From contig NZ_CP107036.1 of NCBI RefSeq assembly GCF_029542085.1, forward strand, positions 6,262,001-6,326,000: a DNA stretch of 64,000 bases. Direction: 5' to 3'. The notes under the pieces were generated by a model that was not told where the DNA came from, did not search any database, and saw only the letters and a program-made list of their open reading frames with translations. The translations under genes and the position numbers were made by a program. This document shows positions 8,528 through 18,800 of the stretch, one piece after another; positions within the stretch are counted from its first letter, which is position 1; each line of letters opens with the position of its first letter. Source of the stretch: Sphingobacterium sp. ML3W. GTDB lineage: Bacteria; Bacteroidota; Bacteroidia; Sphingobacteriales; Sphingobacteriaceae.

Positions 8528-8797
8528 CTAAATAATTTTGTCAGGGATTTGATTTAACTGTGAAACTAAATAATTAATAGGGTCGGTCAATTCAGATTGG
8601 TTACAAATGTACTGCTCAATAACGCCATAGATTTCAACCACTCAAAACCCTCCATCTTCATCTCCAAATAATTTTTTTTGCCACTTTTGAGGAATGACTT
8701 TGATGAGATTCCAAAGGTTTAAAGCTTTATAATCCATTTTCAGTTCCGCATGTAAAATAAGAAGTTCTAATTTGTTGATTGATGCCGGTGCCCACAT
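8528..8797 (-). pseudogene. Broken small gene, possibly immunity-like
   Basis: One minus-strand frame reads MWAPASINKLELLILHAELK, then ALNLWNLIKVIPQKWQ, KLFGDEDGGF, a TGA stop (8642-8644), and continues in the same frame with VVEIYGVIEQYICNQ to a TAG at 8528. The stop sits where a tryptophan would be natural. Order and composition recall small cytoplasmic SMI1-like or immunity-type proteins (NLIKI-P-KWQ ... GFWVV), but I cannot name the family. It lies directly after array copy A. Confidence 0.4.
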
Positions 8798-9506
8798 GCT
8801 CAAAAATAATAAAATTTTAAAGAGAATTATGAGAAAAGGCGTACTAGTACCAAGCAGGAGCAAAGCCCATTGTACTCCATTGATGATATGTTACTTGAAG
8901 TTAAGAATAATCAGGTAAGGGCTACGCGTTTTACCCGTCTTTGTAATATTTAGCTTTTTCTTTTTTGAAATTCCGAAGCTAGATTCTATTCAAGTGTAAG
9001 GTTTCGAGACTAATAGCAAGCAGAAGACGCGCTTTCTTCCATCCAGTCCGCAGGAGCATATTATGGAGGCGGACGCATTAACATGTATACTGGGTTGATA
9101 TATAGAAGTTAATAATAAAAATTGGCAGCGATTAGGGGCATGCAACCCTTTTTTGCACATACACTATATGATCGTTTGTAAACTAATTAAGCTTATCAAA
9201 AACATTTTAAAGGTTCTGTTATCACAGCTGAAAAATTATAAAGAGCTTAACCTTAATGAAAGGAGGGATATGTCGGTTCCCTAAAAAAATAAATACAATT
9301 AGACTCAAAAGAAAGAGGTATTTTGATCAGATCAAGAAATAAGAGTATTGTTTTTCAAGCTGAATAAAACAATACTGACCAGCCTTTGAGAAATCGAGAT
9401 TTTGGGTGATATAATATTTTCCTCTAAGCTTATTGACCCTATAAATAAAAAAATGTAGGATTTTTAAATGTCTAACCCATAAAAATAAACCAAATTAAAT
9501 TTTAAA
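8798..9506. other. 709-bp gap without a convincing gene
   Basis: The stretch is AT-rich and reads like eroded coding DNA. A 38-codon ORF at 9168-9284 (ending NYKELNLNERRDMSVP) has no recognisable family. A perfect 11-bp inverted repeat, AGTATTGTTTT/AAAACAATACT, spans 9344-9376, about 130 bp upstream of the metallopeptidase gene, and could be a terminator or operator. I see nothing else I can support. Confidence 0.5.
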
Positions 9507-11057
9507 ATGATGAAAAAAATAATCCCATTTATATTAATTCCAGTTTTCTTTTTTACTGCATGCAAAAAAGATTTACACCCGGTAGATCCAAGTACAGTAC
9601 ATACCCCCGACGGTTTTAGTAGTGATAGAACAAGAAATTTAAATATTGTTTATTTTGTACCTAATGATTTAGATACGTTACCAGACTATCAACGAAGGCT
9701 CAGTGATATCATGTTATGGGTCAGACAATTTTATAAAGATGAGATGACCCGAAATGGATATGCAAATAAAACTTTTGGAATGTTTGTCAATAGTGACAGT
9801 CTTGTCAAGATTATAACAATCAGGGGTAGTAAGCCCAAGAGCGCCTATCCCTATGAGGGCGGGAGTGGAGCTGTAGCGGAGGAGGTTAATGCATGGTTTG
9901 AAACTCATCCCTCTGATAAGACGAGCGATCACACCCTTATTATAATTCCTAGATATGAATTTAGACAAGATGGTACAGCCACCGGAGGGCCGTTTTATGG
10001 GACAGGGAAGTGGTGTTATGCATTAGACTATGAGGATTTTAATATCGCCAATATCGGTTTGGCCAATAATCAATTTACAGGTTGGTTTGGTGGTTTAGCT
10101 CACGAACTGGGTCACGGGTTAAATCTTCCTCACAATTCAGAGAAAGTTTCGGAGAAATTAACACTCGGTACCGCCCTGATGGGGTATGGCAATTTTAGTT
10201 TGGGTAAGGAGGGAACAATGCTAACTGCTGCAGACGCAGCAATTTTGAATGCAAATCAAATTTTTAATAAAGATAGTAAAACTTATTACGGAGCCGCGAA
10301 CGCGGAAATAGATCGCATTCACGCCCAATATGACGCTGCAAAAGAAGCTATTGTTGTGTCAGGCAAGTTTCATTCATCAAATAAGATTAATAGTATTGCA
10401 TATTATAATGATCCCGAAGGAGGAGGCGATTATAACGCGATAACATGGGAATCAAAAACAATTGGTATAGATAGCTTTTATGTTGAAATGAAAACTTCGG
10501 ATTTACAATACAAAGGAGACTCATTGTACGATTTAAGGCTAAGATTTATCCATGAGAATGGTATAATTTCCACCTTTACTTATAACTATAAATTCATAAA
10601 TAATATACCGATAATAAATTTTAGTACCCGTTCGGAACTAAGCAAACAAGGCTGGCAAGTGCATTCTTTTAGTTCTGAAGAAATAGCTGAAGAAGATGGA
10701 GCTGCATCAAATCTCATTGATGGCAGTTCTTCGAGCTATTGGCATTCTCGTTGGTCGACCAACGAAACTACTTTTCCTCATGAATTAGTCATAGATTTAG
10801 GAGCAATCAAAACAGCCCATGGACTCAGCTACACACATCGCAATGGATTGTCGCGTGCAGTTAAAAATATAGAAGTTTCCTATAGTACCGATGGGGTTAG
10901 CTTTGACCAAGTTGGAAATTACGAGGTTCCAAATCTCAATGGACCACAGTATTTGGATTTTATGGCACCAATGTCATTTAGGTTTCTTAAAATAAAAGCC
11001 ATTGATGCTTGGGACGGAGAACAGTTTGCAGCAATTGCTGAGCTAGGTCTTTATTGA
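9507..11057 (+). CDS. Metzincin-like zinc metallopeptidase lipoprotein with F5/8 type C domain
   Basis: A 516-residue lipoprotein; the lipobox FFTAC puts the lipidated cysteine at residue 19. The centre holds the zinc site HELGHGLNLPH (199-209), which fits HEXXHXXGXXH except for Asn in place of Gly. A methionine-turn candidate, ALMGYG, has Met225. The C-terminal part (about 380-516) reads as a discoidin/F5/8 type C carbohydrate-binding domain (SSSSYWHSRW, HELVIDLGA, FRFLKIKAIDAWDG). It is expected on the cell surface, cutting a protein or glycoprotein. The neighbouring convergent GH2 enzyme carries the same kind of C-terminal domain, so both may attack one glycoprotein substrate. The exact peptidase family is uncertain. 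Confidence 0.85.
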   Translation: MMKKIIPFILIPVFFFTACKKDLHPVDPSTVHTPDGFSSDRTRNLNIVYFVPNDLDTLPDYQRRLSDIMLWVRQFYKDEMTRNGYANKTFGMFVNSDSLVKIITIRGSKPKSAYPYEGGSGAVAEEVNAWFETHPSDKTSDHTLIIIPRYEFRQDGTATGGPFYGTGKWCYALDYEDFNIANIGLANNQFTGWFGGLAHELGHGLNLPHNSEKVSEKLTLGTALMGYGNFSLGKEGTMLTAADAAILNANQIFNKDSKTYYGAANAEIDRIHAQYDAAKEAIVVSGKFHSSNKINSIAYYNDPEGGGDYNAITWESKTIGIDSFYVEMKTSDLQYKGDSLYDLRLRFIHENGIISTFTYNYKFINNIPIINFSTRSELSKQGWQVHSFSSEEIAEEDGAASNLIDGSSSSYWHSRWSTNETTFPHELVIDLGAIKTAHGLSYTHRNGLSRAVKNIEVSYSTDGVSFDQVGNYEVPNLNGPQYLDFMAPMSFRFLKIKAIDAWDGEQFAAIAELGLY

Positions 11058-11073
11058 TAAAGTGTTAAGTTTT

Positions 11074-11116
11074 TATAGCATCAATGTTGATTCTTTACAT
11101 CAATATTGATGCTATA
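11074..11116. terminator. Bidirectional terminator hairpin between convergent genes
   Basis: An 18-bp stem (left arm 11074-11091, right arm 11099-11116) with one G-T pair and a 7-nt loop lies between the metallopeptidase stop and the GH2 stop. Confidence 0.8.
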
Positions 11117-11119
11117 GTA

Positions 11120-14065
11120 TTAAAGTCCATCAGACTTTATTCCAAAAAACTCAAGTTCCCTCACAGCAACGACACTGTTCTCAGGTTGAATTCCTTCAAT
11201 TACGAGGCGCATGAAACGAACCCCTAGTTGTTTTATGCTCTTGGAATCGTAATCTTGCCCCGACGAGGATAAATGGCTGTCTATTGGTGACCATATAAGC
11301 CCATCGATAGACGATTCCAAGGTATAAAGATACCAGTCACTATCCTTCCCCCAATAAATCCGATAAGAATCTAAATCATACTTCTCTCCCAGATCAATAG
11401 AAATTGTAATCGGGAGTTTTAGCTTATCTGCTCGCCAGAAACTAGTGAGGTTTCCATCAGTTATTACCTTTAGTGAGTCGATTGGGATTCCATCTATCTT
11501 AACGGTGGCAGTTGAAAGGTTTAGCTTTTCTCTTTTGTGCGCAAATGTTGCGGTATTTCTATTTTCAGTATGAGGATTATCATACTCATTCACCCAGGTA
11601 TACCGCTTGCCGTCGGGGACCTGACTCTTATTTTTAGGAATACTTGCTATTATACCAGTTGCGGATTGTAATCCTTCACTGCTTGCATTAATAATAATTT
11701 GACCGGCTTCAGTCGTTGTACGAATAAGTGCATAGGCTATGCCACCTTCAGTAAATTGTGGAGAAACCTTTGTATGAGGATTATTTCCACCTATCAGACG
11801 ACCTTTTCCTGAGACAACCAACTTAATTGGAATTGCATCTGCTTGGTCAGGTGAACTTACCAAATTTCCTTTTTCATCACAAATTTTAATATAAACCGGT
11901 ATCATATCCGATCCTCCTGCATGAGGAACGATGCCTTGATCAGCGAATTCTATTTGTAGATGGTGGGGTGACCTGGCAGTTGAAACACGATGGGTACAAA
12001 CGACTTTTCCGCCCAATATTCCCTCCGCTTCCAGTTCTCCTGATTCGTAATCTGTTAGTTCAAAACGAAAATACGAGCTGCCTCCCTTTTTGTAGATAAA
12101 TGGCGCTGTTACCGAATTGTTTTCTCTGTTTTTTTCGCCCACAAGTTTGTTATTTCGAAAGAGCCTGACGGTGTCACAATTTGAGAATACGATGATATTA
12201 GCATCCAGATCTTTCCTTGCATTGTGACTTGCGATATGTACAACAGGACCATAAGCGGGATTTCTGGCATCCTGCATCGCTTTCATTTGATAATAGCCAA
12301 ATTTCGGGTATCTATCCAAATCAACTACTCCACTGAACGCAGTGACTGGATCATAACCGCGGGTATAATCGTTGAAACTCCAAAGGAAATATCCACTTAT
12401 TCGAGGGTTTGCGTCCAGACCTGCATGATCCCAATAGCCTCCGAGAGATTCTTCTTTTTCCCCATTGAGTGCATTCTGTCGTAATATTGATTGGTTGATT
12501 AATCCTTTATCGCCGTAAAGTCTCGAAGCACGGAGTCCATTTTCTTTACTTGGATCTGCAAACCATGCATCGCCCCATTCCCTTGTCAATGAAGGGCTTT
12601 TGGGGAATGGGTCAGTTCCATCAGGATCAACCACCTTATAAAATACGTCGTAGAAAGGTTGGCTTCTACTATTAAGGTCATCGGCTGTAAATAGTTGATC
12701 ACCGGGTAACTCATCGTGAGCGATCTTTACCGCCTTCATCATCCAGGACGCTGGAGTAGGAGACTCGTTGAGCGATGTTTCCCATAAAAAAATAGAAGGA
12801 TGATTACGGTCTCTCCTGATCATTTTGCGAATATCACGATATGTACGTTCGATAAATAAATCATCTTCATTAAAATATTGCCACCCCGGTTGGCATTCGA
12901 TCACCAATAGACCTAGAGAATCACAAGCATCAAGAAATGCTGGCGATGGTGGATAGTGCGCGGCTCTTACCGCATTGAACCCTCCTTTCTTCAAAAGCAT
13001 AACATCGCGATATTGCATCGAATTGCTTGCCGCATCTCCTACATAAGGGAATGCTTGGTGCCTGTTAGCACCCCGAATGTAAAGTTTATCGCCGTTTAAA
13101 TAAAAGCCATCGGCTTTGCCGGTAGGAGAACGAAAGCTGAATCTCCTTATACCTATCCATGTATTTACCTCATCAATTAAAATATCGTTGTCATAAATGC
13201 GTGAAACCAGTTGGTATCGGAATGGATGATCGGGAGACCATAACTGCGGATTAAAAACCTCGAGCTTTTGGACAAAAGTAGAATCACCGGGAGAGATATT
13301 TGTTCTGCTATTGGTCTCTGAAACGATTTTTCCGGTATTATCTAATAGTATTGTCTCCAAACGCAATTTGGATATCAAATGGGTATTGCTGTTTACGATA
13401 TGCGTTCGGCAGTTAACTGTTGCCTTTTCTTTAGTAACCGCCGGAAAGCTTACCAGAATTCCACCTCCAGCAATGATATCCATTTCCATAGGATCCGAAA
13501 TATAGGTTTTATCGGTAATGATCATTTTTACTTCCCGATAGATCCCTCCATAATAATTAAAATCTAGTTTCTGCATAGGCTTGCCGGGGGGCGTTGACCC
13601 ATCATCCTTATTGCTGACGCGTATTGCGAGCACGTTATCTTTATCATATTGGATGTACGGCGTTATATCAACCACAAAGCCTAGGTATCCGCCAGCATGT
13701 TCTGCAATTTTTTTTCCGTTAAGAAAGATTGTACAATTAGTTTGGACGCCTTCAAATTGAAGTACGGTTCTTTTATTTTGCAGTCCGCCGGAAAGACGAA
13801 AATAACGGCGATACCATCCCGTACCTTGAAATACGCCGCCGCCGTTGTGTTTTGGCTCCAAACGCATAACATGCGGAATACTTACCGCTTCCCATTTGCT
13901 GTCATCATAATCTATCTCCATCGCCTGGTCCATATCTCCTCGATAAAATGCCCAGTTGGTATTCATATCAAGTCGTGTTCTTGCAGACTGTTTTTTCATT
14001 GCAAACAGCGATGAACATATACCCCACAATATTAAGGCAGGCAAAATGTACTTTGTTTTTTTCAT
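11120..14065 (-). CDS. Glycoside hydrolase family 2 (beta-galactosidase-like) with F5/8 type C domain
   Basis: A 981-residue exported enzyme with an N-terminal signal (ILPALILWGICSSLFA). It has the GH2 jelly-roll sugar-binding domain (GTGWYRRYF, GYLGFVVDITPYI), an immunoglobulin-like domain and a TIM barrel (GIRRFSF, RGANRHQAFPYVGD). The proposed acid/base is Glu434 in ETSLNESP and the nucleophile Glu496 in TREWGD, 62 residues apart. Ig/invasin-like modules follow, then a C-terminal F5/8 type C domain from about 855. It probably releases beta-linked sugars outside the cytoplasm. It is the last gene after sigma, FecR, SusC and SusD, so it fits as the enzyme of that glycan-utilisation locus. 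The substrate cannot be read from sequence. Confidence 0.93.
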   Translation of the reverse strand: MKKTKYILPALILWGICSSLFAMKKQSARTRLDMNTNWAFYRGDMDQAMEIDYDDSKWEAVSIPHVMRLEPKHNGGGVFQGTGWYRRYFRLSGGLQNKRTVLQFEGVQTNCTIFLNGKKIAEHAGGYLGFVVDITPYIQYDKDNVLAIRVSNKDDGSTPPGKPMQKLDFNYYGGIYREVKMIITDKTYISDPMEMDIIAGGGILVSFPAVTKEKATVNCRTHIVNSNTHLISKLRLETILLDNTGKIVSETNSRTNISPGDSTFVQKLEVFNPQLWSPDHPFRYQLVSRIYDNDILIDEVNTWIGIRRFSFRSPTGKADGFYLNGDKLYIRGANRHQAFPYVGDAASNSMQYRDVMLLKKGGFNAVRAAHYPPSPAFLDACDSLGLLVIECQPGWQYFNEDDLFIERTYRDIRKMIRRDRNHPSIFLWETSLNESPTPASWMMKAVKIAHDELPGDQLFTADDLNSRSQPFYDVFYKVVDPDGTDPFPKSPSLTREWGDAWFADPSKENGLRASRLYGDKGLINQSILRQNALNGEKEESLGGYWDHAGLDANPRISGYFLWSFNDYTRGYDPVTAFSGVVDLDRYPKFGYYQMKAMQDARNPAYGPVVHIASHNARKDLDANIIVFSNCDTVRLFRNNKLVGEKNRENNSVTAPFIYKKGGSSYFRFELTDYESGELEAEGILGGKVVCTHRVSTARSPHHLQIEFADQGIVPHAGGSDMIPVYIKICDEKGNLVSSPDQADAIPIKLVVSGKGRLIGGNNPHTKVSPQFTEGGIAYALIRTTTEAGQIIINASSEGLQSATGIIASIPKNKSQVPDGKRYTWVNEYDNPHTENRNTATFAHKREKLNLSTATVKIDGIPIDSLKVITDGNLTSFWRADKLKLPITISIDLGEKYDLDSYRIYWGKDSDWYLYTLESSIDGLIWSPIDSHLSSSGQDYDSKSIKQLGVRFMRLVIEGIQPENSVVAVRELEFFGIKSDGL

Positions 14066-14168
14066 GTAAAAAATATAGTTCCACTTTAGTTTCTGCTAAA
14101 AGCTGTCAGCAAAGCACTTTATTAGTGGCGAAAAATGTAAGATTAGTCTATTTTTCTTTATAAAAAAT

Positions 14169-14204
14169 TAGCCATCAGCACTAAATATTTTAAGCTGATG
14201 GCTA
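14169..14204. terminator. Hairpin between the SusD-like and GH2 genes
   Basis: TAGCCATCAGC and GCTGATGGCTA form a perfect 11-bp stem with a 14-nt loop. It lies 8 bp beyond the SusD-like stop and upstream of the GH2 gene, so it could terminate or thin transcription from the SusCD pair. Confidence 0.6.
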
Positions 14205-14211
14205 CGATTTA

Positions 14212-15798
14212 TTAATTTGGATAACCTGGATTTTGAGTTAGATTAGGATTTACATCAGTTTCTTTTCGAGGGATTGGCCAAAGGTAATCCCTTTCATTTG
14301 AAAATGTCCTAGACTCCACCTCTATATGGTCACCAGTAAGCATTATCGATCCGTTTTTGGAATCCACAGTGCCGAGTCTAGTGCCATACACTTTCCCTTG
14401 CCGTACTTGTGGCCCTATTTTCCAACGTTTGATATCAAACCAACGCAACCCTTCTAAAGCAAGTTCTACGCGGCGTTCTCTTCTTACCAATTCGCGTAAA
14501 GTAGTTTGATTAGCATAAATAGATCTATCAACTTTGGGCATTCCGGCCCTTTGTCTTACGGCATCAATAGCGTCATACACACTGTTGTCTATGCTTGCAC
14601 TTTCTATTTTTGCTTCAGCATATGTCAGCAATATCTCCGCATAGCGTATGAGAATCATATTTAAACCCGTATTCCATAAATCTGGATAGTCAGATAGATT
14701 AGACGTGTATTTTTTATATAAATAACCCGTTTTAGAATTATTACTTCCGTTATAGTAGTCTCCAGAACTTCGTTCAATTGGATTATAATATTTTCCTTCG
14801 TAGAACTGTCCCGGATAGACGATAGATGCTGTAAGCCGAGGATCCCTATTTTTATAAGGATCGTTTTTATTATAATTGGCACCTGGATCATCGATCGTTT
14901 TTCCATTGGCCATTTCATAAGCGTCTACCAAAGATTGCGTCGGATCAATCGAGCCCCATCCACCAAAAGTTGAGGATGGCATAATGCCAATGTTGCCGTT
15001 AGAATAGTCATTTTCCTTATATTGTATGTCAAGGATAATCTCATTGTTATTCTCATTCTGTATTCGGAAAACGTCTTGATAGGAGGAGAAAAGGGAGTAG
15101 CCCATTTCCATGACTTGCTTGCTGGTAATGATACAATCTGCGTATTTACCGCTATACAGCTCTAAACGTGCTTTGAGCGACAAGGCCGCTCCTCGGGTAA
15201 TTCTGCCCACATCGTTAGCAGAATATTTCACAGGAAGTTCTGGCGTGATCGCCTTCAATTCATCGAGGATATATTTCTGGATCTCAGAGACAGCTGTACG
15301 ACTTACCGCATTTGCTTCATCTTGGCTAAGTGTTTTAGTGACAAGTGGGACATCACCGTAAAGTTGGGACAAGGTAAAATACTGATAAGCACGTAGGAAA
15401 CGTGCTTCCGCTTTCATTCTGGTTTTCAATGCTTCGTCCATAGGGGTTTTATCCACGTTTTCTAGAAACCAGTTGGATTTCTGGATCGTGCTATATGACG
15501 GAGACCATCTATCAGTTATCCAAGTGTCTGAAGGACTCCCGGACCCATTTCCCAAGCTTGTATAACCTTCCCAATAATATTGGCTGTACACATTGTCCGA
15601 TAAAGCATCCATGTAAAGCACATGGTATCCGTCGCTCCAGGAGTTATAACAACCATTAAGGGCTACTAGTGCATCATTCTCCGAAGACCAGAGCGAAGAA
15701 TTGCTGTAGGCATCCTTGGGATTTCTGTCCAGAAAATCTTTCTGGCAAGCCGTAAATGTTATACTGAGAAAAAGAGATAATATTAAAGTTTTTTTCAT
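14212..15798 (-). CDS. SusD/RagB-family nutrient-binding lipoprotein
   Basis: A 528-residue surface lipoprotein with lipobox FTAC (Cys18). The N-terminal CQKDFLDRNPKDAYS, the TPR-like helices (ARFLRAYQYFTLSQLYGDVP), the motif YAEILLTYAEAKIES and the C-terminal RRERRVELALEGLRWFDIKR are classic SusD features. It pairs with the SusC-like transporter 18 bp upstream to capture glycan fragments. The pair is followed by the GH2 gene. Confidence 0.96.
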   Translation of the reverse strand: MKKTLILSLFLSITFTACQKDFLDRNPKDAYSNSSLWSSENDALVALNGCYNSWSDGYHVLYMDALSDNVYSQYYWEGYTSLGNGSGSPSDTWITDRWSPSYSTIQKSNWFLENVDKTPMDEALKTRMKAEARFLRAYQYFTLSQLYGDVPLVTKTLSQDEANAVSRTAVSEIQKYILDELKAITPELPVKYSANDVGRITRGAALSLKARLELYSGKYADCIITSKQVMEMGYSLFSSYQDVFRIQNENNNEIILDIQYKENDYSNGNIGIMPSSTFGGWGSIDPTQSLVDAYEMANGKTIDDPGANYNKNDPYKNRDPRLTASIVYPGQFYEGKYYNPIERSSGDYYNGSNNSKTGYLYKKYTSNLSDYPDLWNTGLNMILIRYAEILLTYAEAKIESASIDNSVYDAIDAVRQRAGMPKVDRSIYANQTTLRELVRRERRVELALEGLRWFDIKRWKIGPQVRQGKVYGTRLGTVDSKNGSIMLTGDHIEVESRTFSNERDYLWPIPRKETDVNPNLTQNPGYPN

Positions 15799-15816
15799 GT
15801 CTAATGCGAATAAGAG

Positions 15817-18800
15817 TTAAAAAGTGACATTTAGGCCCAGCGTATGTACTTTGACCTGAGGATAATAATATATGCCACTGCTATAAGAAGCCTCCGGGTC
15901 GATCCAGTCTTGAAGTCCGCTGAAAGTCAATATATTTTGACCGCTATAATAGATACGGGCACGGCTGATTCCCAATTTTTTGATTGAGCTGGTGAAGTTA
16001 TATCCTACCTGTAGATTTTTTAGGCGGATATAGGAAGCATCTTTGACCCAGAATGAAGAAGGATTGTCTATTGCATTATTCTGATTTTGGGAATAAAGTA
16101 TCCTAGGAAGTGACGCTCCGGGATTTTCGGGGGTCCAAGTATCCAATAACGCAGATGTAGGCTTACCTGCGGCGTCGCCAACTTCGCCTAGCTTTCCTTC
16201 CAGATACGTTTTTACACGAGCGGCCCCTTGAAAGAACAGCATAAGATCGATATTCTTATATGTACCGCCCAATGTTAGTCCGAAAGTGGTCTTGGGGTAG
16301 TAATTGCCTAAATATTGTTTATCGTCGCTATCAATTACTTTGTTGCCGTCAATATCACGGTATTTTAAATCCCCGGCTCCGGTCCGGTTGCTTTGAACAG
16401 CATGCTTTTCTACCTCTTCTTTCGTTTGGAAAATTCCGTCTGCAATATAGCCATATAGCGAATTGATAGGATAGCCTACCTCTTGTATCGTAGTATTTGT
16501 TAGGTAGGGACCAGTACCATACAGATCTGTGATCTTATTATCGATAAAAGAGATGTTGAACGAACCATTGTAGGCAAAATCTCCCTTATTGTCTTTGTAT
16601 CCAAGCACAAATTCCCAGCCTTTGTTTTGTACAGCACCAGCGTTTCTCGTTGGGGGTTTTAATCCATATACGCCACTGACGGGTACATTCAGTATAATGT
16701 CATTTGTTTTCCGATTAAACCAGTCGACCGTCAGATCCAGTTTTCCTTTGAAGAATGACGCATCAATACCTGCACCATAAGTTGTTGTGCTCTCCCAGCG
16801 CAGATCGGCATTGGCACCACTAGTCGGAGCTACGCCCGTTGCTATAATAGGGGAGGCTCCGCCGAACGTATAGTTTTGATCAGAACTGATCACGGTGATG
16901 TATGGGTAGTATGGCGCACTAGGAAAGTCACCATTCGCTTTGACTTCCTGATTACCGAGTTTTCCCCATGATCCACGGATTTTTAAAGCAGATATAGATT
17001 CCTTTACTGGCTCAAAGAAATTTTCTTTGTTCAGATTCCATCCAGCTGAGAATGAAGGAAAAGCACCCCAGCGGTGTTTTGGTGAAAAACGAGATGTTCC
17101 ATCATACCTCAAATTAGCTTCAAATAGGTACTTACCTGCAAAATCGTAATTTAATCGACCAAAATAAGAACGCAATGCCATTTCATATCCATAACCAGAG
17201 GCAGTTTGTCCGGCGGTCGATCCGAGATTGATTTCACTCAGCTCATTGTTGAGAAAGCGCTGTCTGTAAGCACTATTTTCAGTATATTGTGTAAGCTCTT
17301 GAAAATAGCCTCCCAATACCTTTATATTATGATCTCCAAAGCTTTTTGTATAATCTAACAAGCCCTGGAGTGTTGTCCTTCGGAAGGTTGTATTTTTATC
17401 AGTAAGTTTATTTGGTCCTTGATAGAAGGTTTTGTCTCCGGCTGCGTTGTAATACTGAATGTCAGCAATAAAAAACTTATTTTGTGCTATAGAAGATACA
17501 AATCCCAGTGTAGGTTTAAAATGGAGGCCTTTTAGGATTTCCCAGTCAGCACCAACATTTCCAGCAAAATCATAATAGTTTTCGCGGTTAAAAGACGGTG
17601 ATTCAAGCCAGGCAAGTGGATTTCCATCGGCTATACTTCCATAGTGACCATTTTCATATTTATAAGGAATCATTGGAACAATTCGGTTAATTTGTCGCAC
17701 CACCTGAGTGAATCCCGATACCCCTGGCATGCTTGATTGCGGTTCTAGTAATGGCGAGTAAGTATAGGCGAGATTGCCGTGAACTTTCAGTTGGTCATTG
17801 ACTTTTGATTCTAGATTAAAGCGGGAAGTATAGCGCTTCGCATTTGTTTTTTTTATAAGACCATTTTGATCGAAATAACCAAGGGAGAGCATGTACCGGG
17901 ACTTGTCGTTTCCACCATTTACGCTCAAGTAATGATTCTGTTGTATCCCGTTGCCCCTATAGGCTAGATCCAACCAGTCCGTATTGGGATAATTATAGGG
18001 ATCAGATCCATTCTTGAATTTTTCAATTTCTTCTTCCGTATATCGAGGTTGTTTTCCTTCATTGCGGAGAGCCTGATTATAGAGTCCCGCGGCTTGCCAA
18101 GAAGGCAAATAATCAAAAAGCCCGGTTGCACTTTGTTTGCCGACATAGGTATTATAGGTCAGGATAGTTTTTCCCTCCTTACCTTTTTTCGTCGTGATTA
18201 AGATTACCCCGTTGGCTGCCCGAGATCCGTAAATAGCAGCAGATGCTGCATCTTTCAATACCGATATACTTTCTATATCATCAGGGTTGACATTGTTCAT
18301 AGTAGAGATCATTCCATCAACGACAACCATCGCACCAGCATTGTTGAGTGTTCCAATGCCACGCACACGTATGGTGGCCGCATCACGTCCGGGTTGTCCA
18401 GAATTTGCAGCAGTAACTGTGACTCCTGCCATTGTTCCCTGTAATGCATTTCCAACGCTTGTAACAGGACGGTCGGTCAGTTGTGAAGCACGAACGGTAG
18501 AAACTGATCCCGTTAAATTTTCTTTGCGCTGTTGGCCAAACCCGACTACAACTACTTCCTGAAGATTTTGCTGATCCGATAGCATCGTAACCTGAAGAGC
18601 GTCTTTGCCATCGGCTGCTACCTCTTGTGGTTTATAGCCTATATAACGGAAGATAAGAACACCTTCGTGAGGTATTTTCAGTTGGAATTTTCCGTTTGCA
18701 TCGGTCGTTGTTCCAATTCCATTACTGCCTTTTAACATGACATTTACCCCTGATAAGGTTTTTACCGAATCACGTACGGTACCCGTAGCAATTAGTTGCT

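Noticed and set aside
9168..9284. 38-codon ORF upstream of the metallopeptidase
   Set aside because: No family, no leader and poor context; probably eroded coding DNA.
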